NCBI RefSeq assembly: GCF_010119245.1
Contig: NZ_WNKG01000007.1
Span: 62,001-126,000 of the forward strand
Source of the DNA: Cyclobacterium salsum
GTDB lineage: Bacteria > Bacteroidota > Bacteroidia > Cytophagales > Cyclobacteriaceae
DNA length: 64,000 bases
Direction: 5' to 3'
The notes below the pieces were generated by a model. The model was not told the origin of the DNA. It did no database searches and saw nothing but the letters and a program-made list of their open reading frames with translations. The translations under genes were made by a program, and so were the position numbers. Positions 27,209 through 36,446 of this stretch are shown here, in pieces (the stretch's first letter is position 1; every line of letters starts with the position of its first letter).

Positions 27209-28201
27209 ATGAAGAAAAAAAGAATTGCCGTTAATGGTTGTGGCAGAATTGGCCGCCTGACCATCAAGCTAATCCTGGATCGGCCCGACCTGGAGCTGGT
27301 TGCTGTGAATGATTTAACTGATCCCAATACGCTGGCTCACCTGTTGCAATACGATTCCGTGCATGGCAAATACGCCCAGCGATTTACCGAAAATGACGGA
27401 AATATCCAGGTAGGAAACAAAACCATTCGGATCTTTGCTGAAAAAAATCCCGAACGGATCCCCTGGAAGCATCTTGACATAGATGTGGTCTTGGAAGCGA
27501 CGGGAAAATTTACAGACCGGGAAGGGGCTGCCTTGCACCTGAAGGCAGGAGCCCGGAAAGTAATCATCACCGCCCCCTCTAAAAGCCCGGATGTACCCAT
27601 GGTCGTTCTGGGTGTCAACGAAGGAATTCTTAGAGGTGATGAAGACATCGTCTCCAATGCTTCCTGTACCACCAACTGCCTTGCCCCAATGGTAAAAGTG
27701 CTGGACGAAGCTTTTGGCATCGTAAGGGGCTATGTTTCCACGGTACACTCCTATACAAACGATCAAAATCTCCACGATGCTCCCCATCGGGATTTACGAA
27801 GGGCCAGGGCAGCAGCTTATTCCATTATTCCCACCACTACCCACGCCGCCAAAGCCATGGAGGTGGTTTTGCCGAAGCTCAGTGGTAAAATTGAAGCCTC
27901 TGCCATGCGCGTACCCGTTCCGGACGGATCACTAACCGATCTAATCGTACTCTTGGAAAAGGATGTGGATAGCCGCTCCATCAACAATGCGTTTCGGAAA
28001 GCTTCCCTGACTGACTTTAAGGGAATCATCGAATATTCGGAAGATCCTCTGGTCTCCATCGATATTGTAGGAAATCCCCATTCCTGTATTTTGGATGCCG
28101 GGCTTACTTCTTCCATGGGCAATTTGGTGAAAGTGGTGGGCTGGTATGACAACGAATCCGGCTATTCCAATCGATTGGTCGAACTGGTAACTAAAATTTG
28201 A
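27209..28201 (+). CDS. gap: Type I glyceraldehyde-3-phosphate dehydrogenase
   Basis: A 330-residue GAPDH. The NAD-binding NGCGRIGRLTIKLIL opens it, the catalytic Cys is in SNASCTTNCLAP, and STVHSYTNDQNLHD carries the active-site His region; WYDNESGYSNRLVEL closes the protein. It oxidises glyceraldehyde-3-phosphate in glycolysis or runs the reverse step. No other glycolytic gene adjoins it. The length and motifs are normal. Converges on the FG-GAP gene with a 3-bp gap. Confidence 0.97.
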   Translation: MKKKRIAVNGCGRIGRLTIKLILDRPDLELVAVNDLTDPNTLAHLLQYDSVHGKYAQRFTENDGNIQVGNKTIRIFAEKNPERIPWKHLDIDVVLEATGKFTDREGAALHLKAGARKVIITAPSKSPDVPMVVLGVNEGILRGDEDIVSNASCTTNCLAPMVKVLDEAFGIVRGYVSTVHSYTNDQNLHDAPHRDLRRARAAAYSIIPTTTHAAKAMEVVLPKLSGKIEASAMRVPVPDGSLTDLIVLLEKDVDSRSINNAFRKASLTDFKGIIEYSEDPLVSIDIVGNPHSCILDAGLTSSMGNLVKVVGWYDNESGYSNRLVELVTKI

Positions 28202-28204
28202 CCC

Positions 28205-29797
28205 CTACCGTAGGGTGTTCTCCAACCAGAGGTATGGCAAATCGCCCTCCACCCACTGATCAAAATACTGGGTATAATCCGAGCCAAACACCATGGATCC
28301 CAGTAAAATATCCAGATCTCCGTCGCCATCCATGTCTCCAACATCCATGGCTATCCAGCGACCCGCCGATGATCCTGGAAAAGTACTGGCCTCATAATTA
28401 CCGTTTCCTTGGTTTTCCAGGTATACAAATCCTTCTTCCGGGGCATTTTCAAAGTCGGGGAAAAAAGAAATAGCCGCAATATCCAAATCCCCGTCCCCAT
28501 CAAAATCCGCCGGAATTGCCTTATAGGCTCCGGGTAGCGGATAGAAAAACTCCTCCTCAAACCGGTTTCGGCCATCATTGATAAAAATACGAATGCCGTG
28601 GTAGGGTTTGGTAATCGGATCGTAGTCTGCGTTATCACCTGCGGTATAGATGATGTCCAGGTGCCCGTCATCATTGAAGTCGGCCAGGTCGAAAAAACTG
28701 GAACCGTAACTGGGAGGAAACCGCAGGACCGGTTCTTCAACGAAATTGCCATTGCCTTGATTATGATAAATAAAAATACCCTCATCCCCCTGCCCAAAAA
28801 GCGCGATGATATCCTGTCTCCCGTTGCCATTCAGGTCCCGGATATAGGCCTTGGTCGCGCCGGGCTTATTTTGCAAAACGAATTTCTGGTAATTTCCCGC
28901 CCGATCCTGCTTCCACCAGCTTAGGCCCCCGGTCTGTTTGCCATATTCACAGATCACTAAATCATCCCTGCCGTCTCCGTCCAAGTCACCTCTGTCCAGG
29001 TGAACGGGACGTTGCAGGTTCTGAACCAAAATGCGGGTCGGATCGCCCGGTCCTTCCGGCAGTTGCATCACATAGCCCAGGTCCATATCCGTAGGGTTAA
29101 ACGTCCCGATGACCAAGGCTAAGGTACCAGCATCGTCCTGGTGGATCCAGGAGGTTCCTTCGGGAATCCGTGCCGTCTTTAATACCTGAAAATCGGCGTC
29201 CATAATGGCTAAGGCAGACCTGCCCACATCACTGATGTAAAACCGGTTGGGGGCATCCATTTTAACCATCAGCGTCATGGGATTTTTGGTTTTGCCTCCG
29301 GGCTTTTTCAGGTTAAAATAAGGCAAACCGACACGGACCGACTCCTCCCGCTCTTTCAATGGCAATTTCGCAGGAGCTTCTTCCAGATAGTAGGCACTTA
29401 TTTTTTTAAAAATCAGGGTATCCATCGTAGGTGTGAGAGGGAAAACACCTTTTTGTTCCACGATCTGTCCTGCCCTTCCTCCTTCCAGTATCCAATCCCG
29501 AAGGGTATCATTGGCATAAATCCCATAGTAATGCCCCATTCTGGGTAAGATGGTTTTCCATGTCGCCTTGTCCAGCAGGTTGGGATCCGGCAACAGGTGG
29601 CAGCCGGTACAATACCTCGCTGCCAGTGTGGATGCGGGCTGCTCCAAAAGGGACGTAGCAGGCTCTTTCCCGGATTCGGTCACCAGCTGGGAATGTTCCT
29701 TTTTCTCTTTGGTCTCGGTCCCACAACTCCATCCCAGAGCCAAAAAAATCCACAGAAACCAATGCTTGCTACCGCTCATGCCCAAAGAACTCATCAT
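28205..29797 (-). CDS. FG-GAP/VCBS repeat lipoprotein with an N-terminal heme-c motif
   Basis: A 530-residue exported protein. The signal ends in a lipobox-like WSCGTET. A cytochrome-c-type motif YCTGCHLLPDP follows near residue 60, with a possible Met ligand in ILPRMGHYYG. The rest is a beta-propeller of FG-GAP/VCBS repeats with calcium loops: DLDGDGRDDLVI, DLNGNGRQDIIALFG, DFNDDGHLDIIYTAG, DFDGDGDLDIAAIS and DMDGDGDLDILLGS. Such proteins are outer-surface binding or scaffold proteins; enzymatic activity is not evident. The gene stands alone. Confidence 0.85.
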   Translation of the reverse strand: MMSSLGMSGSKHWFLWIFLALGWSCGTETKEKKEHSQLVTESGKEPATSLLEQPASTLAARYCTGCHLLPDPNLLDKATWKTILPRMGHYYGIYANDTLRDWILEGGRAGQIVEQKGVFPLTPTMDTLIFKKISAYYLEEAPAKLPLKEREESVRVGLPYFNLKKPGGKTKNPMTLMVKMDAPNRFYISDVGRSALAIMDADFQVLKTARIPEGTSWIHQDDAGTLALVIGTFNPTDMDLGYVMQLPEGPGDPTRILVQNLQRPVHLDRGDLDGDGRDDLVICEYGKQTGGLSWWKQDRAGNYQKFVLQNKPGATKAYIRDLNGNGRQDIIALFGQGDEGIFIYHNQGNGNFVEEPVLRFPPSYGSSFFDLADFNDDGHLDIIYTAGDNADYDPITKPYHGIRIFINDGRNRFEEEFFYPLPGAYKAIPADFDGDGDLDIAAISFFPDFENAPEEGFVYLENQGNGNYEASTFPGSSAGRWIAMDVGDMDGDGDLDILLGSMVFGSDYTQYFDQWVEGDLPYLWLENTLR

Positions 29798-30068
29798 ACC
29801 GAAAAATGTTGGTAAATGGATTGCTGATCTATCGTTTCAAGCGGCATGATGCATGGACGGTACTTCATGTGTATCCCAGTTTGTTGATGCGGATTCTTTT
29901 CTACGAATATAAAGGATCGCCTTTACATGGGAAGGGGATTTTTAATTTTTTAATCTTCCACCGGTCAGGTATCGACTTAAAGATTTAGAAACCGTGCCGA
30001 TGTTTAACCCATAAAATACGCCTAATAAAAGGGCAGATGAATGATTTGCTAGCTAAATCTGCTTGCCA

Positions 30069-30491
30069 TCAGCCTGCTTTGCTTCTTCTATTATGAAATA
30101 AATACTGAATGGTCGCATATAAAGTAGCACCGTCTACGGGTTTGGATAAAAATTCATCAATACCCACGCTAAGCCCTTTTGACCTGGCAATTTCTGAAAG
30201 ATCTGCCGTAATGGCAATAATAGGGATTTTCTGATACTCGCTGCCACAATGGCCCGAACGAATGGCATGGGTAGTCTCGTAGCCATCCAAAACGGGCATC
30301 TGCAAATCCATTAAAATCAAATCGTATCCGGGCGTTTTCAACCGTTCCAAGGCAGCAGCTCCATTTACTGCCATATCAAACCAAGTGTTTTGCCAGGCCT
30401 TGAAAGTCACCTTCAATATCAGGCGAATAACCGGATCATCATCCACGATCAATAGCCGCTTTCCTCCCAGGTCAAAAATGCTGTTTTCCAT
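30069..30491 (-). CDS. Stand-alone response regulator receiver protein
   Basis: A single receiver domain of about 140 residues and no output domain. RLLIVDDDPVIR gives the acidic pocket; the phosphoacceptor Asp is in LILMDLQMPVLDGYET (about residue 62 from the ATG at 30491); the conserved Thr lies in IIAITADLS and the Lys in FLSKPVDG. It could act in a phosphorelay by protein-protein contact. An in-frame GTG at 30503 would add four residues. No kinase is adjacent; the nearest is the hybrid-less PAS kinase at 44.7 kb. Confidence 0.88.
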   Translation of the reverse strand: MENSIFDLGGKRLLIVDDDPVIRLILKVTFKAWQNTWFDMAVNGAAALERLKTPGYDLILMDLQMPVLDGYETTHAIRSGHCGSEYQKIPIIAITADLSEIARSKGLSVGIDEFLSKPVDGATLYATIQYLFHNRRSKAG

Positions 30492-30689
30492 ATCCTTCCC
30501 CACGCTTTACCTTAAAAAAATAAACTTAAAGCTATTCAATAATTCCGTAATAATAGATATTTCAAAATTATATTACAAGAATTTAGGATAGGTTACATAT
30601 TTGCGACAATTAATTTCATTTTTCTATAATTATAAATTATAATTGATGACATAAAAGATTTGCCTCGATGAGTAATAAAACCAGTAATC

Positions 30690-30834
30690 ATGAGAAAAGA
30701 ATCTTTCATACTGCTTCTTGCTTTTTTAATCCTATCGATTTCTTGTAACAATCATGATGAACCTACCGCCCTGGGAAGGAGACGGGGTACCTGATGACCT
30801 GGATCGCGCTCCCGATGATCCTACCAGGTGGTAA
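30690..30834 (+). pseudogene. Frameshifted small lipoprotein with a thrombospondin-3-like calcium loop
   Basis: Frame one runs from ATG 30690 to a stop at 30792-30794 and gives a short lipoprotein signal (FILLLAFLILSISC, then NNHDEPTALG). The +1 frame from about 30775 reads GDGVPDDLDRAPDDPTRW and ends at 30832-30834. That segment is a textbook thrombospondin type 3-like Asp-rich calcium loop and would be the natural continuation. A one-base difference near 30772-30780 would join the two into a ~48-residue lipoprotein. Either a recent pseudogene, a sequence error, or programmed frameshifting. It precedes the phosphopantetheinyl transferase gene by 62 bp. Confidence 0.5.
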
Positions 30835-30896
30835 ATTCGCTACGAAAATAAAATTACCTATATTTCCCAAAATTCCAATCCAGCAAACCCATATCC

Positions 30897-31643
30897 ATGC
30901 CGCAAATCAGGGTCTTTTGTGAAGAAATAAGCCCTCCGAACTGGAAGGAATATGAACGTTCCCCAAACGGTAATTTCCTTGATATCTGGCGGATTCCCCT
31001 TTCTTCGCCCGATCATGTAGTTGAACATCTAAAAGAACTGCTGACGGATCAGGAAATCCATCAAGCCGATCGGTACCTGCAAAAACAAGACCGAATCAGG
31101 CAGCTATTGGGGAAAGGATTTCTCCGTAAACTAATACAGTGCTACCTGAACGATCGACAAAAAAAGATTCGGTTTGGTAAAAACCGGTTTAACAAGCCTT
31201 TCCTCATCGGAAGGGACCATTTTCATTTTAACATCAGTCATGCGGGCGATTGGGTGGTTATTGCGCTTGCTGATTGTGAAGTGGGCATCGACATTGAACC
31301 GCTAGATTCGCGCTTTGCCTATCAAGAACTGCTTCCCAGCATTTTTTCACCCTCAGAAATCGAATTTATCGAAAAATCTCCCATACCTGTTCACTCTTTT
31401 TATAAGATATGGACTCGGAAGGAGGCATTGCTCAAAGGGATCGGGCAGGGAATCACCGACCAATTGAGTGAATACTGTCTACTGGATGGCCTTCAACAAT
31501 TCTATTTTTCCGAAAAAATACCGTACGAACAATGGGACATTCGAAGTTTTATCATGAATTCAAACCACTGTGTAAGTCTTGCCCTTCCCTCAAAAGAGCA
31601 TCAACCACGATTTTTAAATTGGGATTCCTTACCTTTTGGTTAA
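30897..31643 (+). CDS. 4'-phosphopantetheinyl transferase (Sfp type)
   Basis: A 248-residue Sfp-superfamily transferase. The magnesium-binding core is visible as FNISHAGDWVVIALAD, then GIDIEPLDSR and FYKIWTRKEALLKGIGQGI. It would move the phosphopantetheine arm of CoA onto an acyl or peptidyl carrier protein. No polyketide or peptide synthetase gene lies in this window, so its target is elsewhere. Converges on the SNF2 gene with a 64-bp gap. Confidence 0.9.
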   Translation: MPQIRVFCEEISPPNWKEYERSPNGNFLDIWRIPLSSPDHVVEHLKELLTDQEIHQADRYLQKQDRIRQLLGKGFLRKLIQCYLNDRQKKIRFGKNRFNKPFLIGRDHFHFNISHAGDWVVIALADCEVGIDIEPLDSRFAYQELLPSIFSPSEIEFIEKSPIPVHSFYKIWTRKEALLKGIGQGITDQLSEYCLLDGLQQFYFSEKIPYEQWDIRSFIMNSNHCVSLALPSKEHQPRFLNWDSLPFG

Positions 31644-31707
31644 CGTACCCGGGACCTAAAAACCTAAAAAATCAGGCTGGTGTCCTGCGTTTGGATGCCA
31701 TCTGTTT

Positions 31708-34700
31708 TCAATCAAACAGTGCCAGCATGGTATCCCCGTCCAGGGCTCCCAAAAAACTATCTCCCTCTGCGATAACTTCTGCGGCCAGCTTGCTTTTTGA
31801 TTCCTGGAGTTTCACGATTTTTTCTTCCACCGTGTCTTTGCATATCATGCGGTAAGCTATCACGTGCTTCTCCTGTCCCATCCGGTAACAGCGGTCTATG
31901 GCCTGGTTTTCTACCGCTGGATTCCACCAGGGGTCTAGAATGTACACGTAATCAGCAGCGGTAAGATTAAGGCCGGTTCCTCCCGCTTTGAGGCTGATCA
32001 AAAATACTCGCTTAGAGGGATCCTCCTGGAATTGGTTCACCCGGGACTCCCGCTCTTTCAGGCTGGTCTTGCCGTCCAGATAGGTATAGGGTATGTGGTT
32101 CTCCTTTAATTTTTCCTGCACGATATCCAGCATCTTTACAAACTGACTAAATACCAACAATTTATGATCCCCCGTCTTTTCTTTGACGTGCTCCAATAGT
32201 AAATCAATTTTTGCAGAGCTTTCCATTTCCTCAGTATGGGAAACCAATTTGGTAGCATCACACACCTGTCGCAATCGCGTCAAACCCTCCAACACGTACA
32301 TTTTTGACTGTTCGGCCCCCTCTTCCTCAAACTTTTTCAGCAGGTAGTCTCTGTATTCATTTCGGTAGGCATCGTATACTCTGCGCTGGAGTGGCTCCAT
32401 TTCACAGTAGAGGTATTCCTCGGTTTTATCCGGCAGCTCTTTGAGCACTTCTTTTTTGGTTCTTCTCAGGACAAAGGGGTCGATTTTTTTCCGCAATTCA
32501 TCCTGGATAGCCCCATCTCCCTTTTTTAACGGATCCAGGTAGCTTTCCTTAAACGCCTTAAACGAATGAAAAAACCCTGGATTGACAAAGTTCATTTGGG
32601 CATAAAGCTCCGCCAACCCGTTTTCGATGGGCGTTCCGGTAAGGGCGATTCTAACCTTGCCCTTTAGCCTGGTGATGGCTTTGTAGCGCCGGGACTGCGT
32701 GTTTTTGATGGCTTGGGACTCATCCGCAATGATCAGATCAAATTCCAATTGTTGTAACAATTCCAGATCATTGATCACCAATCCATAACTGGTCAACAAA
32801 ACCTGATGCTTCTGGAGCGCTTCGACCTGATCATAGCGGTTGCCATGGTGGATGAAATAATCCAGATGAGGAGCAAACTTTTCTAATTCATCCTTCCAAT
32901 TAAACAGCAGCGTGGTGGGGGCTACCACAAGCACCTTCGTCCCTTTTTTGGAAGTTAACTTACAGATCAGGGTAATGAGCTGGAGCGTTTTCCCCAAGCC
33001 CATGTCATCCGCCAGGATGCCACCCCAATGGTATTCTCTCAGGAAGTTAAGCCAATTGAGACCTACTTTTTGATACGGTCTGAGCTCAGCCTTTAGTTGC
33101 TTCGGAATGCGGGTCGATTTGATGCTGGAAAACTGCTTTAACTTTTCCTTCTTTTCTTCAATTTCCGCAAGGATCTCCGGAAAATTGTGAAGTTCTTCCA
33201 CCTCATCCATCAAATTAAATTGGGTTTTAGAGATGTTGAGTTGGTCTTTATCGGTTTCGCCGCTGCGAAATAGGCGGCTAAACTTCCGAACCCACTCTTC
33301 AGGTAAAATGCCGATGGTCCCGTCTGTCAATTCTACGTAATTTCTGTCCCGATCCAAAGCCCTCTTGATGTCTTTTAATTTGACCTTATTATTTCCGAAA
33401 GCGACGGCTGCCTTGAGTTCAAACCAGTCCTGGCTGGAACGGAATTCCATGTTTACGGTTGGGGGGAAAAGGGAATATTTTTTTATTTTGATGTTTTCCA
33501 ACCCAAATACCGTCACCTGGTTCTCCTTCAGGATTTCAAAAGCTTTCATAAACCAAAGGTTTTCCATAAAGCTATCGTGCGTCAGGTGAAAAAACCCCTG
33601 GTTACCCCCTCTTCCAAAATTGGGATGCAGAGATCTGAGAAATGCCAGGAAATCGTCTTCCACATCTTCGTCTCTCAGGTAAAGGGTTTTACTCTCGGCA
33701 TCTATGATGCTGTTGCCCTCCAGAGGATTCGAAAATGCCTGCGGTCCATATTTGATAGCCGGGCGAAAAATCACCAATCCGCTGAGTTCTGACACATACA
33801 ATTGCTTTTGTAGCAAAGGGCTACGGTCGGATTCGTTGAAAAGGCCAGATTCGTCCATGATTTCAAGGTTATTTGACAGGGGTACTATTATTTTGTGGAT
33901 ATATTCCTCCACATCCTTTTCCAAAAAATGGAAGACAGGGTAATGGAGCAAAGGTTTTAGGGTATCCAAGGCCTTCTGGTTCTGAAAAACCAGCAATTGG
34001 CGGCCCTCCCATATGACAAAAGCAGGGGTGATGATCAACTTATTTTTTGCGGTTTCCAATTCAATGCTGTTCGCTTCCGTCCGGATAATGGGCGCCACCT
34101 CATAGATGCTCCCAGATCTACGGATCCTCATCGTGAGCCTGGCAGACTTTACTTGCAAAGGTGCTCCAAAATGTTTCTTTTTTATCCTCCCTTTCTGATA
34201 CTCGTAGACGGGAGCCTGATAGTTGAATAGGGAATAGCCCTCCATTGCCGTCAGAAATTCCTTGAAAAGGACACCCAATTTTTCGGTTTTCTTTTTAGAG
34301 ATCGCTTGATTTATTTTGTCTATTGCGATTAGGATCCGATCCATCCCTTCATTATTTGCCAGCCTGGGATCAAAGGGATCCTCTATTTTGGTGAACTTTA
34401 CCGATAATTCCTCCGGCCTGTTTTTACTTCCTTTGGCCATGAAAGCAAAAACACTGTGAATATTTCTATCGTGGGTTAATACAAAGGCCAATCCCGGATT
34501 GTATTGGCCCAATTCGGAATCATTAACCTCCGGCAGGAGTTGCTCTGCTTTTTTCTGGGTGCGTATTCCTTCTTTTTTAAACCATTGAGAAAGGGCATCG
34601 ATGTTATAGAGTCCCCGGATCGGTCCGGCCGGAAACATGCCTAATTCCCCTTCCGAAAACAAAAACTCAAAAGCCGTCAGGGGCTCGGCTACCTGTTCCT

Positions 34701-35331
34701 GCAATCCCCATTTGGCCAATTTCTCCTCAGCCGCTTTCTTTCGCTGCCCGGGGGTCAGGTACTGAAGGTCCCCCAAATCCGGCTGTCTGAACCGTTTTTT
34801 GAGCCACTCCAACCCCGTACGAACCAGGAATTTTCGCTGATAATCACCCTCAATGATGACCTGTTGCCCATCAAAGCCAACACGTAACAAATGACGCTGC
34901 CCATTGATATCAACAACATAGGAAATTTCACTATCTGACAGATCGGCTCTGTACAGGTTTTCATAAATAAATTTACCCGGTTCACAATCGATTTTTTTTC
35001 CCAATTGGGGTATTTCATTTTCCGAACAGGCAATTTTTATGGGAAAGGATAGGTCCTCTTTCTCCCGCTTCGTTTTCACAAACGGCTTCGGTTCCGGGAT
35101 TTGTAATCCGGTAGGTTTATCTTTCCTGTAATCGACTCCTTTGGTCAACGCTAGAAAATAAATTGCCGCTGCAATATGTTTACACTGACGATTTTCTGCA
35201 AAATAGGGACAAATACAATCCACAGGATTTTGGTCAACATTACCAGAAAATGGGTTATCACTCTTGCTGGAAAAAAATTCGTTGAGCGCTGTATATTCAA
35301 GACAGATTCGTACGGAATAATACGGCTCCAA
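31708..35331 (-). CDS. SNF2-family DNA-dependent ATPase/helicase with SWIM zinc finger, 5' end cut by an in-frame stop
   Basis: An SNF2/SWI2 translocase of 1207 residues as drawn. A SWIM finger (Cys39, Cys41, Cys50, His52, within CICPYFAENRQCKHIAAAIY) is followed by a long middle region, the ATPase lobe (Walker A DDMGLGKTLQLITL; Walker B IIADESQAIKN) and the C-terminal helicase lobe (LISLKAGGTGLNLTAADYVY, DPWWNPAVENQAIDRCYRMG). Such enzymes remodel protein-DNA complexes in repair or transcription. The only start in this stretch is a TTG at 35331. Three codons upstream in the same frame is an amber codon (35338-35340), and beyond it the frame continues with plausible coding sequence. The gene is therefore probably interrupted. 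Confidence 0.85.
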   Translation of the reverse strand: MEPYYSVRICLEYTALNEFFSSKSDNPFSGNVDQNPVDCICPYFAENRQCKHIAAAIYFLALTKGVDYRKDKPTGLQIPEPKPFVKTKREKEDLSFPIKIACSENEIPQLGKKIDCEPGKFIYENLYRADLSDSEISYVVDINGQRHLLRVGFDGQQVIIEGDYQRKFLVRTGLEWLKKRFRQPDLGDLQYLTPGQRKKAAEEKLAKWGLQEQVAEPLTAFEFLFSEGELGMFPAGPIRGLYNIDALSQWFKKEGIRTQKKAEQLLPEVNDSELGQYNPGLAFVLTHDRNIHSVFAFMAKGSKNRPEELSVKFTKIEDPFDPRLANNEGMDRILIAIDKINQAISKKKTEKLGVLFKEFLTAMEGYSLFNYQAPVYEYQKGRIKKKHFGAPLQVKSARLTMRIRRSGSIYEVAPIIRTEANSIELETAKNKLIITPAFVIWEGRQLLVFQNQKALDTLKPLLHYPVFHFLEKDVEEYIHKIIVPLSNNLEIMDESGLFNESDRSPLLQKQLYVSELSGLVIFRPAIKYGPQAFSNPLEGNSIIDAESKTLYLRDEDVEDDFLAFLRSLHPNFGRGGNQGFFHLTHDSFMENLWFMKAFEILKENQVTVFGLENIKIKKYSLFPPTVNMEFRSSQDWFELKAAVAFGNNKVKLKDIKRALDRDRNYVELTDGTIGILPEEWVRKFSRLFRSGETDKDQLNISKTQFNLMDEVEELHNFPEILAEIEEKKEKLKQFSSIKSTRIPKQLKAELRPYQKVGLNWLNFLREYHWGGILADDMGLGKTLQLITLICKLTSKKGTKVLVVAPTTLLFNWKDELEKFAPHLDYFIHHGNRYDQVEALQKHQVLLTSYGLVINDLELLQQLEFDLIIADESQAIKNTQSRRYKAITRLKGKVRIALTGTPIENGLAELYAQMNFVNPGFFHSFKAFKESYLDPLKKGDGAIQDELRKKIDPFVLRRTKKEVLKELPDKTEEYLYCEMEPLQRRVYDAYRNEYRDYLLKKFEEEGAEQSKMYVLEGLTRLRQVCDATKLVSHTEEMESSAKIDLLLEHVKEKTGDHKLLVFSQFVKMLDIVQEKLKENHIPYTYLDGKTSLKERESRVNQFQEDPSKRVFLISLKAGGTGLNLTAADYVYILDPWWNPAVENQAIDRCYRMGQEKHVIAYRMICKDTVEEKIVKLQESKSKLAAEVIAEGDSFLGALDGDTMLALFD

Positions 35332-35337
35332 ATTTCC

Positions 35338-35493
35338 CTACACTTCAAAAAAATAGGTTTCGTCCGCAGGGTTATAATAGACGAATTCCACTTTTTTATC
35401 GGAAAAAAGGGTGTACCCTCTGTTGAGCAAAACCGGATTAACGAACGACTTTAGTTTGTCAAGCTGACTCTTGTGTAGAAATGGTAGACTCAT
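35338..35493 (-). pseudogene. Detached N-terminal piece of the SNF2/SWIM helicase, ending in TAG
   Basis: ATG 35493 opens 51 codons in the same frame as the helicase (the distance to TTG 35331 is exactly 54 codons), starting MSLPFLHKSQLDKLKSFVNP and ending DETYFFEV before TAG. The residues just after the stop (GNLEPYYSVRI) join smoothly onto EYxV-type SWIM strands, so one base change (for instance C or G or A to T) would restore a 1261-residue protein. No separate ribosome-binding signal was obvious for the TTG start. Confidence 0.75.
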
Positions 35494-35624
35494 ACGCTAA
35501 AATAAAGTCAAAATTAAATTTCTTTTCTAAGCGTAAAAATTATTTGCAGCGGAAAACCTTGGATTTAGAATGCTAAGTTTATAGTTTAAGAAAAATTCAC
35601 GGATGAAATCTGTAAGGTCTATTA

Positions 35625-36200
35625 CTAATCTTCCAAAAGCTGTAACACCACCTCCACCGCTGCCAATTGCCTGGAGGGGGCGGATTCTATTTTGGAGATG
35701 ACCTGCACCCCATTGTAAAGCGTAAATAGCAGGTTAGCAAAGGCTTTTAGGTCTTTGCCTCTGGCAATTTCGCCCATCACCTCTCCGGACTTCAGGTAAT
35801 CAAAAAACAACTTCTCAAATTGGATCTGATTTTCCCGCAGCATCGCTTTCATCTCGCTATCTTCCGGGACCAATTCGGTGGTGATATTCACTAAAAAGCA
35901 ACCCCTGCGATCCGTATTCTCACGTACCACATGTTCAAACAGCTTTCTAAATCCTTCCATGACATTCGGCTGTGCATACAATAACTCGTAATACGTATTT
36001 TTGGTGGTCTCCCTGTAATTTTCAAATGCCCGCATAAACAGGTCTTTCTTTCCTTTGTAGGTATCATACAGGCTGGCGCGGTTGATTCCCAGGTGATCGA
36101 CCAGATCCTGCACGGAGGTGGAATGGTACCCCTTTTTCCAAAACAATTCCATCGCCCTTTCCAAGGTTTCTGTTTCATCAAAAGATTTTATCCTGGGCAT
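35625..36200 (-). CDS. TetR/AcrR family transcriptional regulator
   Basis: A 191-residue TetR protein. The helix-turn-helix is STSVQDLVDHLGINRASLYD, preceded by ETLERAMELFWKKGY; the C-terminal ligand-binding domain contains GCFLVNITTELVPED and FANLLFTLYNGVQVISKIE. I start it at the ATG at 36200, where TetR homology begins; the longer frame to 36305 runs through the promoter. A perfect palindrome sits 43 bp upstream, suggesting self-repression. Regulated genes other than itself are unclear; AlkB diverges from it. Confidence 0.9.
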   Translation of the reverse strand: MPRIKSFDETETLERAMELFWKKGYHSTSVQDLVDHLGINRASLYDTYKGKKDLFMRAFENYRETTKNTYYELLYAQPNVMEGFRKLFEHVVRENTDRRGCFLVNITTELVPEDSEMKAMLRENQIQFEKLFFDYLKSGEVMGEIARGKDLKAFANLLFTLYNGVQVISKIESAPSRQLAAVEVVLQLLED

Positions 36201-36242
36201 CGGTAAATGGGGTATAATAAGGAATTCCCGATAAATATATAA

Positions 36243-36264
36243 TTTTGGAATGTTCATTCCAAAA
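36243..36264. promoter_or_regulatory. Perfect palindrome upstream of tetR (putative TetR operator)
   Basis: 10-bp arms TTTTGGAATG and CATTCCAAAA with a 2-nt spacer, typical of TetR dimer sites. On the minus strand an AT-rich TATATTTAT, close to the -7 consensus, lies between it and the ATG. Confidence 0.6.
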
Positions 36265-36446
36265 CTTGAATGCAATTTTTTGAGCTTTTTAGGCACTATA
36301 TGCATATTATATTTCTATTTGGTCTGTTCCCAGAGAATCCGCTGTTTTCTTCCGGGTTGAATTTAAACCGGCTATTCTACCGCTCAATTTTTTAATTTGC
36401 CCGTACGGGATTAAAGTGGAAATGAAAATTTCCTTACTTTGGCCGG

